Of a stretch of 64,000 bases of DNA, positions 34,731 to 43,434 are shown piece by piece. Positions within the stretch are counted from its first letter, which is position 1; every line of letters begins with the position of its first letter. The notes beneath the pieces are model-generated. The model ran no database searches. It was not told the origin of the DNA and was given only the letters and a program-made list of their open reading frames with translations. The stretch covers positions 1,922,001 to 1,986,000 of the forward strand of contig JAXLVA010000001.1 in assembly GCA_046329235.1 (NCBI GenBank). The letters run 5' to 3'. The stretch comes from JALONH01 sp046329235 (GTDB lineage Bacteria; Bacteroidota; Bacteroidia; Cytophagales; Cytophagaceae). Position numbers and translations under genes: made by a program.

Positions 34731-37277
34731 TTACTCTACAATAATTTTTTCTGTATGAGAAAAAGTATTACTTAAGACAATCACTGTATATAAACCTGAA
34801 GACAAGTCACTAATAGACATATAATAGGATTCTTCTGAAACTTTGATTTCTTTTACTAGCACACCTTTTACATCTATAACTTTAATGGTATATTCTGAAC
34901 CATCATAATTAGAGATAGATGTAGCTATATAGTCTGTTGCAGGATTTGGCAATACTTTCACCTGAGGTGAATCTTGAGGTTCATCCAAAGTAATTTGTCT
35001 CATTATATTAGGAGCGCAATTCGCTTCGAAATACAAATTCCAAACTTCTAAACCTCTATGTCCCATGTTCACATTAACCAATTGACTCTTACCAGCACCT
35101 ACGTAGTATAAATGTCCGTTAGAGAACACAGGACTATGAATTAACATATCTCCACCCTCAAAGGAACCATTCGTTGCTTTTACAAAATTCCAAGCACCGG
35201 CGTTCATATACGCTTGGAAAATATTTGCCGAATTAAATATACCATTAGGCGAGTTAATCGTATTTACATTAGGGTCATTTTGAACACCGTAATAGACTAC
35301 TCCACTCGCCGGATTTATAGTAAACTTTCCGGACAAATTATTGGATGTGGTAATTTGTTCTGCGGTAAACGTTGTTAAGCTATATCTATACAAGTTACCT
35401 TGAGCTTGACTACCTCTTACATAGTATAAATATCCATTATAGATAAATACATCACTCGTAGGCAGAATATCACCAGAGCTAATAATAGCAACTCCATTTA
35501 AATACAAATCATTATTTAAATTATAAACATAATCATTATTTACTGACAGTTTTAATGTTGGAGTAATACTTGATTGAATATTATTTTCAAATCCGTTAGT
35601 ATATAAAAATAATCCACCGCCATTTTTTACATAATAAATTTTATTATCAAAAGAAATAAAATCTGTAACTGGTGATGGCGATACTACGCTACTAACCAAT
35701 GAATTTAAATTTAACTTATACAGCCATTTATTTACAACATCCCTATAAATTAAATAATCAACTCCACCTTCTTTATACACGGATATCTTAGCAAACTTAC
35801 CATTGACAGGTATTTCGGCATTAGTTACCCCAGCAACAGTATTAATTACCCATTTTTGATTGGCGGTACTAAAACTATAATAGTACATTTTACCATCTCT
35901 GCCCAAAAAGTAGAGTTGTTGACCATAAGGTATCACATTACTTCCGGGAAATACCCTGTTATCACTTAACACACCTGATTGCCAACCTGCATTGGTATTA
36001 CCAGTAATAGCGGCTGTTCCTGCTCGTAATACAGTTTCTAATTGGGTATAACAACCTTTACTATCATTTAGACCAATACGTACTTGAAAAGCACCAGCTC
36101 CGGAGGCGGTGAAGGTAGCTGAGGTTGAAGTAATATTGGACCATGTACCGTATGCGTTATAGGGATTTGCTCCATAAACCCAAGGATTAATATTACCTGC
36201 AGGATTTGGGTTATTAATTGTTACTTGAATTTGATTCGTACAAGAGAAAAACTCGGCATCCACTGTAGGAACCAAACTTGGTCGTATGATGAAAGTCTTT
36301 TCAATTGGATTACCACAATCACCCGTAATAATTACTTTACCTATGTAATCTGTATAACCATATCGAGGGAAGTTACCTTGCACATTGCGCAAATTAATAC
36401 CTTCTTTTATTTCTGTTGAATACACATTTGTTAAGGCATCGTAGCCTGTAGGTAAAATCCATTTATATCGAGTATAGTTGCTCACCCAATTAGGCATACT
36501 TAAATAAAAATTACCTTGACAATCCGGTTGAACATGTAAAACATCCACTCCATTTTGTTGAATATTTCCATAGTCCGGTTGAGACACATTTAATATTACA
36601 GTACGAGAAGAAGAACGACATTCGTTCCAAATAGTACAAGTAGCTGTTATAGGACCATTTTTAGTAAACCTACTAACATATACACCTGTCCCCCAATTAT
36701 TGGAAATAACCGCTCCATCAATAGACCAGCTATAATTATAACCACTAGGAGCCCCACTTATGGTAATCCCCTCGCTACAACTTAAGCTTGTTTTCGATGG
36801 AGTTATTGACCATGCTGGAAATGGTGCAGGAATATTAATTTGATACTCTCGGGTACTCGAACCGCAATTACCAAATAAGCCTAAACCTCCAGCTTCTAAC
36901 TTAACTGATTTATAAGAGGCGTTTGGATCCCATTCAACAGTAATATTTTTAGCTATATTAGGAGCAATGCCAATAGCAAATTCTTCATCTCTTTCATCAT
37001 AATCCCACATCTGATAAGTATCATTCCAATACCACATGGTGCCTTTTTGCCTACGATTATAACCAATCGACTTAACTTTAATATTAGGTGTATTCCAATA
37101 TTCATTTGAAATATATTGACCAGCAAAAGCATAAGTTGGTTGTCCACCTACACTTACAATATTACCTCCTTCTACCGTCCAAGTCACATTTCCAACGTTA
37201 TCATAATTATTAATTGTATAGGTAGCCGTATTACTACATGTAGCTTTATCAAAATCAACTTGCGGACAATCCGCCAT
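34731..37277 (-). CDS. T9SS type A cargo protein, apparently phase-OFF (signal peptide out of frame)
   Basis: The 848-residue frame begins at an internal ATG (MADCPQVDFDKATC) and has no signal peptide. It contains Ig/PKD-like domains (about residues 1-400), a repeated propeller-like region (about 420-720, with YYVRGSQAQGNLYRY and GVVYYGVQND) and a type A T9SS sorting domain at the end (VLPNPATDYI ... SDLSSGLYTVIV). An ATG at 37359 starts a typical signal peptide (MKTFTNHLLFKFTIYLS), but it is 82 bp upstream and therefore one base out of frame. Loss of one AGAT unit (6 copies) or gain of two (9) would join them and place a signal-peptidase site TMA/DCPQ just before the mature protein. Confidence 0.85.
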   Translation of the reverse strand: MADCPQVDFDKATCSNTATYTINNYDNVGNVTWTVEGGNIVSVGGQPTYAFAGQYISNEYWNTPNIKVKSIGYNRRQKGTMWYWNDTYQMWDYDERDEEFAIGIAPNIAKNITVEWDPNASYKSVKLEAGGLGLFGNCGSSTREYQINIPAPFPAWSITPSKTSLSCSEGITISGAPSGYNYSWSIDGAVISNNWGTGVYVSRFTKNGPITATCTIWNECRSSSRTVILNVSQPDYGNIQQNGVDVLHVQPDCQGNFYLSMPNWVSNYTRYKWILPTGYDALTNVYSTEIKEGINLRNVQGNFPRYGYTDYIGKVIITGDCGNPIEKTFIIRPSLVPTVDAEFFSCTNQIQVTINNPNPAGNINPWVYGANPYNAYGTWSNITSTSATFTASGAGAFQVRIGLNDSKGCYTQLETVLRAGTAAITGNTNAGWQSGVLSDNRVFPGSNVIPYGQQLYFLGRDGKMYYYSFSTANQKWVINTVAGVTNAEIPVNGKFAKISVYKEGGVDYLIYRDVVNKWLYKLNLNSLVSSVVSPSPVTDFISFDNKIYYVKNGGGLFLYTNGFENNIQSSITPTLKLSVNNDYVYNLNNDLYLNGVAIISSGDILPTSDVFIYNGYLYYVRGSQAQGNLYRYSLTTFTAEQITTSNNLSGKFTINPASGVVYYGVQNDPNVNTINSPNGIFNSANIFQAYMNAGAWNFVKATNGSFEGGDMLIHSPVFSNGHLYYVGAGKSQLVNVNMGHRGLEVWNLYFEANCAPNIMRQITLDEPQDSPQVKVLPNPATDYIATSISNYDGSEYTIKVIDVKGVLVKEIKVSEESYYMSISDLSSGLYTVIVLSNTFSHTEKIIVE

Positions 37278-37291
37278 GGTCTGATAAATAC

Positions 37292-37322
<31 letters not shown>

Positions 37323-37421
37323 TAAATTTAAATAAAAGATGATTTGTAAAAGTTTTCATAAAAAGTAATAGTTTTGTCTAAAGTACAATTTTATATATTT
37401 CTTTTTAAACAATAAAAATTA

Positions 37422-38054
37422 ATGACTAAAATCATGAAAAGTCTTTTTTTAATCCTATTATCAATAAATATTCATTTGACATCTTTTTCCCAATCCGACA
37501 CCTCCTCCACCACTAAGAAAAGTAAACCGGAACGTTTTGCTCTAGATTATAAAAACGCCCTCAAACTTGACACACGATTTGTAACAGGAAAATTCATCTT
37601 TAGTTACGAACGTTTTTTAAATAGAAGTAATTCTATTAGTGCGGTAGGTATGTATAATAACTATTTATACGATGGTTATTGGAAAAGCTTTTCCAGTACC
37701 TTTCACGTTCAATATCGACATTACTTTTCAAAACGAGATAAACGTGGTTTTTATTTGGGAGCCAGTACTGGTATAGGATACATTAGAAATTTCAAAACCT
37801 ATCACACAGTAGGCCTACCTACGGATGGGACAATCTATAAAGAAGAATATCGATTTGCTTTAGCAATGCTTTCCACCGGTTATCAATTAAAAATAAAATC
37901 GAGATGGATAATAGATGCAGGAATTCAAATGTATAAAAACTATTGGATTGAAATCAACAACCCTAATACGAATGGATTTGAAAATGCCTATAGCTATCGT
38001 AGTTGGAATTACAGTCTACCTTTCTTATATCTTAACCTAGGATACTACTTTTAA
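37422..38054 (+). CDS. Outer-membrane beta-barrel-type secreted protein
   Basis: The 210-residue protein has a signal peptide (MKSLFLILLSINIHLTSFSQ, possible alternative start ATG at 37434). Alternating aromatic strands follow (FIFSYERFLNRSN, FHVQYRHYFSK, GFYLGASTGIGY), ending in LPFLYLNLGYYF, a C-terminal aromatic strand typical of outer-membrane barrels (DUF3575-like). Function unknown. It is divergent from the T9SS pair. Confidence 0.7.
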   Translation: MTKIMKSLFLILLSINIHLTSFSQSDTSSTTKKSKPERFALDYKNALKLDTRFVTGKFIFSYERFLNRSNSISAVGMYNNYLYDGYWKSFSSTFHVQYRHYFSKRDKRGFYLGASTGIGYIRNFKTYHTVGLPTDGTIYKEEYRFALAMLSTGYQLKIKSRWIIDAGIQMYKNYWIEINNPNTNGFENAYSYRSWNYSLPFLYLNLGYYF

Positions 38055-38069
38055 ACCCTATATTTTCAT

Positions 38070-38110
38070 AAAAAGAGGGAGCCACTTTTACAAAGTTGCT
38101 CCCTCTTTTT
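38070..38110. terminator. Bidirectional intrinsic terminator
   Basis: A stem AAAAAGAGGGAGC / GCTCCCTCTTTTT has A- and T-runs on either side. It separates the barrel gene (+) from nuoD (-), which converge here. Confidence 0.85.
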
Positions 38111-38203
38111 ATTTTGATATAATACTAATACTTGAGTCTATATTTTTGGTTCGTGAGGAGACGAATCATGACGAAGATCCAATTCACCATTCACCATTCA
38201 CAA

Positions 38204-39424
38204 TTATCTATCTATTTCCCCCATCACGATATCAAACGAACCTAGTATAGCTACTAAATCGGCAATCATCACATTCTTTGTTATAGCAGGTAAGATGGAC
38301 AAATTCACAAAACTTGGCGGACGTACTTTACAGCGATAAGGAATATCGGTATTACCGGTAGTTCTAAAAAAGAAACCTAACTCTCCTTTTGGATTTTCTG
38401 CACGAGAATAAAAATCCATCACCTTCGGACGAATCTTCTTCGGCACTAAAGCTTGTGGATCAAAATCACGTGTACGTGTATGTTCACCTGTTAATTTTTC
38501 TAAACACTGCTCAATGATTTTAATCGATTCCCAACACTCACGCACACGTACATACGTACGATCCCAACAATCTCCTACTTGTCCCATCTCTCCTTTCCCA
38601 ACCGGAATAGAGAAATCAATTTCTGGATACACCGAATAGGCATCTACTTTTCGTAAATCATAAGCCAATCCGGAACCTCTTAACATAGGGCCTGTTAATC
38701 CATAATCTATCGCCAATGGTAATGGAATCACACCAATGTTCGCCGTACGTTCAATAAAGATAGCGTTGTTCATCAACACTCTATCTAACTCTACCATCTT
38801 AGGTTTTAAGTAATCAATAAACTCTTTGCAACGCTGTTCAAACTGTACGGGAAGATCATAATACAATCCTCCAATCCATACGTAGTTATATAACATACGA
38901 GCACCGGAAACCCATTCCAACAATCGGTTGATATGCTCTCTATCGCGCATCACCCATAAGAATGGCGTGAATGCACCAATATCCAAACCGTAAGTACCTA
39001 TAGCCACAAAGTGCGAGGAAATACGATTCAACTCCGCCACCAACACTCGTATATATTCTACACGCTTAGGTATCTGTTCTTGTATGCCAAGTAATCGCTC
39101 CACTCCCATGGCATAAGCATGCTCGCTATTCATAGCAGCGAGATAATCCATACGATCTACAAAAGGAATGATTTGATTGTAAGGTAAATGTTCCGCATGT
39201 TTTTCAAAACATCGGTGAAGATACCCCATGTGTGGAATCACTTCTTTCACTATTTCACCATCAGTTAATACTTCCAGTCGCAACACACCGTGTGTAGACG
39301 GGTGCTGCGGACCTATATTTACAATCATCTCGCCACGCTTTAGTTTAGAGGCATCTAAAACTAAAGGTTCGGAGGCGTGTAAATAGTCCGTACTGGTTGG
39401 TGTATGTTGTGTATCGATAGACAA
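38204..39424 (-). CDS. nuoD: NADH-quinone oxidoreductase subunit D
   Basis: This 406-residue 49-kDa-type subunit of complex I forms the quinone cavity with NuoB. It has IGPQHPSTHGVLRLEVLTDG, GYLHRCFEKHAEH, and a C-terminus ending DIVMGEIDR, all standard for NuoD. It is a separate protein, not fused with NuoC. It is the last nuo gene in this window; a gene-end array (AATGGTGA type) starts straight after its stop. Confidence 0.96.
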   Translation of the reverse strand: MSIDTQHTPTSTDYLHASEPLVLDASKLKRGEMIVNIGPQHPSTHGVLRLEVLTDGEIVKEVIPHMGYLHRCFEKHAEHLPYNQIIPFVDRMDYLAAMNSEHAYAMGVERLLGIQEQIPKRVEYIRVLVAELNRISSHFVAIGTYGLDIGAFTPFLWVMRDREHINRLLEWVSGARMLYNYVWIGGLYYDLPVQFEQRCKEFIDYLKPKMVELDRVLMNNAIFIERTANIGVIPLPLAIDYGLTGPMLRGSGLAYDLRKVDAYSVYPEIDFSIPVGKGEMGQVGDCWDRTYVRVRECWESIKIIEQCLEKLTGEHTRTRDFDPQALVPKKIRPKVMDFYSRAENPKGELGFFFRTTGNTDIPYRCKVRPPSFVNLSILPAITKNVMIADLVAILGSFDIVMGEIDR

Positions 39425-39425
39425 T

Positions 39426-39926
39426 TTAATAAGCTACTTTAATTCCGTGGTAATACTCTTGTTCTTTATAATCCTTGCGTAAAGGATAACCTTCCCAATC
39501 ATTCGGTAATAAGATACGTCTCAAATCCGGATGACCTTCAAAGTGGATTCCATACATATCAAATGCTTCTCGTTCTTGCCAATCAGCCGTTCTCCAAACT
39601 GAAGTCAACGAAGGTACTTGAGGCAAACCACTTTCAATGCTACGAGGTATTATCACTTTGAAAGCGAATGTATGTTGGTAAGGAATAGAATTCAAATGAT
39701 AAATCACTTCCAGTGTTCCGACCTTCTCTCCGTTGTCTACGCCTGTGATACAGGACAACTGATCAAAGTATAAACCTTCGGAGACTTTTAATATCGTAGC
39801 TACTTGCACTAATTTAGAAACAGGAATCACTAAAATGGGTTGAACTTCCAAATTGTGCCATTCCGTTTCACCTGCTAGTGAAGCATCTTGAGTAAATAAA
39901 TAGGCTGCTATTTCTTGTGCGTTCAT
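39426..39926 (-). CDS. nuoC: NADH-quinone oxidoreductase subunit C
   Basis: The 166-residue 30-kDa-type subunit has the signature (TADWQEREAFDMYGIHFEGH) and ends in LRRILLPNDWEGYPLRKDYK. It is 1 bp upstream of nuoD and overlaps nuoB by 4 bp. Confidence 0.96.
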   Translation of the reverse strand: MNAQEIAAYLFTQDASLAGETEWHNLEVQPILVIPVSKLVQVATILKVSEGLYFDQLSCITGVDNGEKVGTLEVIYHLNSIPYQHTFAFKVIIPRSIESGLPQVPSLTSVWRTADWQEREAFDMYGIHFEGHPDLRRILLPNDWEGYPLRKDYKEQEYYHGIKVAY

Positions 39927-40468
39927 GAGTTAACAGGAGTTTTAGCAGTTTCTTGTTTTTCCAGAATACGTAATACGGCTTCCGGTTTTACAATCGTTTC
40001 TTTTCTGATTTTATCTTGCAGTTTTAAAAAACCACCAATCAATGCTTCCGGTCTTGGCGGACATCCCGGCACGTAAATATCTACCGGCACTATTCGATCT
40101 ACACCTTTCACTACGTGATATCCGTGTTCCCAGTAAGGGCCACCGCAATTAGAACATGAACCCATAGATACTACATATCTAGGTTCTGCCATTTGTTCGT
40201 ATAAACGTTTGATACGATCCGCCATTTTGAACGTTACCGTTCCGGCAACAATCATCACATCCGACTGACGAGGAGTAGCGCGAGGCATAATCCCTAAACG
40301 ATCTAAGTCATATCCGGAGGCAAAGGTGTGCATCATTTCTATGGCACAACATGCTAACCCGAAACTCATAGGAAACATAGACGAAAGACGTGCCCAGTTC
40401 AGTACATCTTCTACATTAGATAATACTAAACCTCCACTACCAAACTGTTGATCTAATAAACCTTTCAT
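39923..40468 (-). CDS. nuoB: NADH-quinone oxidoreductase subunit B
   Basis: The 181-residue subunit carries the terminal 4Fe-4S cluster N2. The ligands are Cys40 and Cys41 in LACCAIEMMH, plus GSCSNCGG and VPGCPPRPEAL. All four Cys ligands are present. Overlaps of 4 bp with both neighbours show a tight operon. Confidence 0.97.
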   Translation of the reverse strand: MKGLLDQQFGSGGLVLSNVEDVLNWARLSSMFPMSFGLACCAIEMMHTFASGYDLDRLGIMPRATPRQSDVMIVAGTVTFKMADRIKRLYEQMAEPRYVVSMGSCSNCGGPYWEHGYHVVKGVDRIVPVDIYVPGCPPRPEALIGGFLKLQDKIRKETIVKPEAVLRILEKQETAKTPVNS

Positions 40469-40971
40469 GCAGAATATTTTTTATTTACTTCTTCATACAA
40501 AGAAGCAGGTACAGGAGTCTCTATCGTTTCAATGACCGGTTCCGGTTTATCCCATTGCAAATAACCTTTCTTCCAAGCGTAAGCTAATCCCCAAGCTAAT
40601 ATCACTATGAAAACTATCACTTCAGCTAGAACTAAAGGCATCCACATTCCATTACTATAAGTTTGCAATTCGCTATCTGCATACACAGTAGCAATAGGAA
40701 ATAAAAAAATTACTTCTAATTCAAATAAGACAAATAACAATGCCGGAACGTAATACCGTGCGTTGATATTCACACGTGCTTCACCTACTGCTTCTTCCCC
40801 ACATTCATACACAGCATTCTTTTCAAAATTAGGTCGACTGGGACGAAGGAATTTGGCTACACCAAAGGTGACTAAAACAAACGCTACACCTACCAGAATG
40901 TAAATTAGAATCATCCCGAAGGGGCTTAATTCACCGGTGGTAGAAAACGATTCAGTAATTAATAAAGGCAT
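40465..40971 (-). CDS. nuoA: NADH-quinone oxidoreductase subunit A
   Basis: This three-helix membrane subunit contains the conserved NAVYECGEE motif, INARYYVPALLFVLFELEVIF and a C-terminal EPV tail. The ATG at 40971 (MPLLITESF) is chosen. The in-frame ATG at 40989 lies within the predicted promoter, whose -7 box is 40979-40986. With the start at 40971 the mRNA would have almost no leader. Confidence 0.93.
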   Translation of the reverse strand: MPLLITESFSTTGELSPFGMILIYILVGVAFVLVTFGVAKFLRPSRPNFEKNAVYECGEEAVGEARVNINARYYVPALLFVLFELEVIFLFPIATVYADSELQTYSNGMWMPLVLAEVIVFIVILAWGLAYAWKKGYLQWDKPEPVIETIETPVPASLYEEVNKKYSA

Positions 40972-40978
40972 ATCTATA

Positions 40979-41007
40979 CAAAGGTACATTTAAATAAGTA
41001 AATGCAA
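40979..41007 (-). promoter_or_regulatory. Predicted promoter of nuoABCD
   Basis: Minus-strand -7 box TACCTTTG (forward CAAAGGTA, 40979-40986) matches TAnnTTTG exactly; -33 TTG is at 41005-41007 with an 18-bp spacer. Confidence 0.6.
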
Positions 41008-41093
41008 CCCTTTTCAATTGAAAAAATATATCCTTTAAAAGTATTGTAACTAGGTAATCCATACCTAATTAGTAGATATTAAACCAAAAGAAA

Positions 41094-41549
41094 TTAATGC
41101 ATCACGCGATGGAAAAAGTCGTTAATACTTTCCATAAAATACACCGTTATAGGTGCCCAAAACAAAGCACTCACTAACATATAAGTCATGATCTTATACT
41201 TACTTTCACCAAAAGTTACTGATACTAAAGTACCTCCAATAGGCGAAAGTATTATAGGAGTAAAAAAGGCAATGCCATACATACCATAGCTATTCCATAT
41301 TTTAACTATGCGTCGTGTCTTTGGACTAAATACTTTGGAATTTTTATAGAAGGTATGTTTCATGAATTCATAAAATATATCTCCTAAATAAGTACTTAAA
41401 AAAACCACTGTAGCCATCATACCGGCTATCATAAGTAACATGATTTCAATAGGATGTAACCCACCGGCGATACCCACTACAGGTCCCAAGCCAAACTTCA
41501 CCATGCTAACCAAAAAAACGGATAAATATTTCCAAATCGCTAACCACAT
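41094..41549 (-). CDS. Inner-membrane protein, small multidrug-export-like
   Basis: The 151-residue protein has four or five membrane segments with GLGPVVGIAGGLHPIEIMLLM and FFTPIILSPIGGTLVSVTFG. This resembles the Sm_multidrug_export (PF06695-type) or SNARE-associated pattern, but I am not certain. The ATG at 41549 is used. A longer start at 41576 would lie upstream of the -7 box TATATTTG at 41555-41562. Function unknown. Confidence 0.6.
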   Translation of the reverse strand: MWLAIWKYLSVFLVSMVKFGLGPVVGIAGGLHPIEIMLLMIAGMMATVVFLSTYLGDIFYEFMKHTFYKNSKVFSPKTRRIVKIWNSYGMYGIAFFTPIILSPIGGTLVSVTFGESKYKIMTYMLVSALFWAPITVYFMESINDFFHRVMH

Positions 41550-41554
41550 GAGTA

Positions 41555-41562
41555 CAAATATA
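41555..41562 (-). promoter_or_regulatory. Predicted -7 box of the small membrane-protein gene
   Basis: TATATTTG on the minus strand matches TAnnTTTG exactly; a weak TTG at 41584-41586 is 21 bp upstream. The start codon follows 5 bp after the box, so the mRNA would be nearly leaderless. Confidence 0.45.
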
Positions 41563-41679
41563 TCCGCTTTCTGCACTTATGTACAATAAAGATTGAAATT
41601 TGACCGAAATTTAATGTTAGTCCTTAAAAATGTACCAAAATTACCTGTTACCAAAAGTATCCCGTATATTTACCTTTTG

Positions 41680-43428
41680 ATGATCAAGCAAAATATGATA
41701 GCTACGTTATCCCGCTGTGTAACACTAAGTTTGTTTTTTATAAGTATCACTATTGTAAACGGACAAAGTGATTTTATTCCCTACAACACACATACTTACT
41801 ACCAACTGGAACGCTATGAACTTCTTAATGGGAAGTTAACTCCGGGTTATCATTCTGCCCTAGCCCCTCAATCCAGGAAAGCCGTGGCTCAATACATTGA
41901 TTCTACGATAGCTCCTAATCAGTTAAGTGCTTCCGATGAATTCAATGCACAATACTGGAAAAGAGAAACCTGGGAATGGCGTGAAGGAGATTCCAATGTT
42001 ACTAGTAAAAAACCTTTTCTAAAACATTTCTACCAATACCCCAATAGCTTTTACACAGTTAACGAAAAGGATTTCAATCTTCAAATAAATCCCATTCTAT
42101 ATGTAATGGCCGGCACTTCCGGTGGTAATAAACAATCCAACTATACTTATCTAAATACTCGTGGTATAGATATCCGAGGTAACATTTCTAAACGTGTAGG
42201 CTTCTACACCATGTTTACGGAAACTCAAGGTAGCTTTGCGAATTATGTAAATGACAAAGTAGGTTTTTACTCTGCAGACAGTTTAAATGCCCCTATTATT
42301 CCATATGAAGCTTTTGGTAAAAACTTCAAATCTAATGGATACGATTTCATTACCGCCCGCGGATATGTAACATTTGAGTTGGTCAAAGATTACGTACAGT
42401 TTCAGTTTGGTTATGACAAAAACTTTATTGGAAATGGATACCGCTCATTAATACTTTCAAATCAAGCAGCCCCATATACTTTTGGTAAACTAAGTACCAA
42501 GATTTGGAAACTACATTATCAATCCATCTTCGCGCAGATGAATGGCAATGTAGGTATACCGGGCAACTTATATCCTAAAAAATATGCAGCCATCCATTAT
42601 TTATCATTACAAGTTGGCAAAAAGTTAACCTTAGGTGTATTCGAAAGCGTCATTTTCGGTCGCTCTGATTCTACTAAAAATGGAACCTTTGACTTAAGCT
42701 ATGTTAACCCTGTTATTTTTTACCGTGCTATAGAACAAGCCAATGGTAGTTATGACAACTCTCTACTTGGCTTCACTTTCAATTACTTGTTCATGAAAAA
42801 GATGTCGGCGTACGGGCAAATCGTTTTAGACGAGTTTGTATTGCATGATGTTTTAAAAAGAACCGGTTGGTGGGGTAACAAACAAGGACTTCAACTTGGC
42901 TTAAAATATATCAACGTTGCAGGAATTAAAAATTTGGATGCACAATTTGAGACCAACATTGTACGTCCATACATGTATGCACACAAAGATTATTATACTT
43001 CCTATAGTCATTACAACCAGCCCCTAGCTCACCCAATGGGAGCTAACTTTACTGAATTCATAGGTATATTAAGATACCAACCTTTACCTCGCCTTCAATT
43101 AACAGGAAAAACTATCTATACTCGCTGGGGTGACGACTCTACCAAAGTAGGTTCACAGGTAAGTAACAATAACGGTGGTAACATATTCAAAAGTTATGAT
43201 GATGTAGCCTTAGTCAATACTTATGGAAATTCAATCGGACAGGGAATTTCTACTCAAATAATGTTGTTTAGCTTACATGCAGCGTATCAAGTGAAACATA
43301 ATTTGTTTATTGACATGCAATGCATTCTGCGAAATCAAACCAGCGACCTAGCTGAAAAAACATATTCTACACAATACGTATCTCTTGGTGTTCGATATAA
43401 CATTTCGCCAAGGATATATGAATTTTAA
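41680..43428 (+). CDS. Wzi/RemB-like outer-membrane protein
   Basis: From the ATG at 41680 the protein is 582 residues, with a signal peptide (LSRCVTLSLFFISITIVNGQ). An ATG at 41695 is also possible, and the region further upstream has only a TTG. The mature part is a beta barrel with the capsule-assembly Wzi-like signature: FQFGYDKNFIGNGYRSLILS and YVNPVIFYRAIEQANGSYDN. In gliding Bacteroidota the relative RemB is needed for motility. The direct neighbour is an MsbA-like exporter 6 bp downstream, which favours a role in polysaccharide or lipid export. Confidence 0.75.
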   Translation: MIKQNMIATLSRCVTLSLFFISITIVNGQSDFIPYNTHTYYQLERYELLNGKLTPGYHSALAPQSRKAVAQYIDSTIAPNQLSASDEFNAQYWKRETWEWREGDSNVTSKKPFLKHFYQYPNSFYTVNEKDFNLQINPILYVMAGTSGGNKQSNYTYLNTRGIDIRGNISKRVGFYTMFTETQGSFANYVNDKVGFYSADSLNAPIIPYEAFGKNFKSNGYDFITARGYVTFELVKDYVQFQFGYDKNFIGNGYRSLILSNQAAPYTFGKLSTKIWKLHYQSIFAQMNGNVGIPGNLYPKKYAAIHYLSLQVGKKLTLGVFESVIFGRSDSTKNGTFDLSYVNPVIFYRAIEQANGSYDNSLLGFTFNYLFMKKMSAYGQIVLDEFVLHDVLKRTGWWGNKQGLQLGLKYINVAGIKNLDAQFETNIVRPYMYAHKDYYTSYSHYNQPLAHPMGANFTEFIGILRYQPLPRLQLTGKTIYTRWGDDSTKVGSQVSNNNGGNIFKSYDDVALVNTYGNSIGQGISTQIMLFSLHAAYQVKHNLFIDMQCILRNQTSDLAEKTYSTQYVSLGVRYNISPRIYEF

Positions 43429-43434
43429 TACCAC

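Noticed and set aside
34731..37277. The 848-residue frame is simply a complete gene starting at MADCPQ
   Set aside because: A T9SS C-terminal domain needs a Sec signal peptide; none exists in this frame, while one lies 82 bp upstream, displaced by one base across a microsatellite.
41593..41679. TTG start for the Wzi/RemB-like gene
   Set aside because: It would put 29 residues before the signal peptide; the ATG at 41680 places the signal peptide near the N-terminus.
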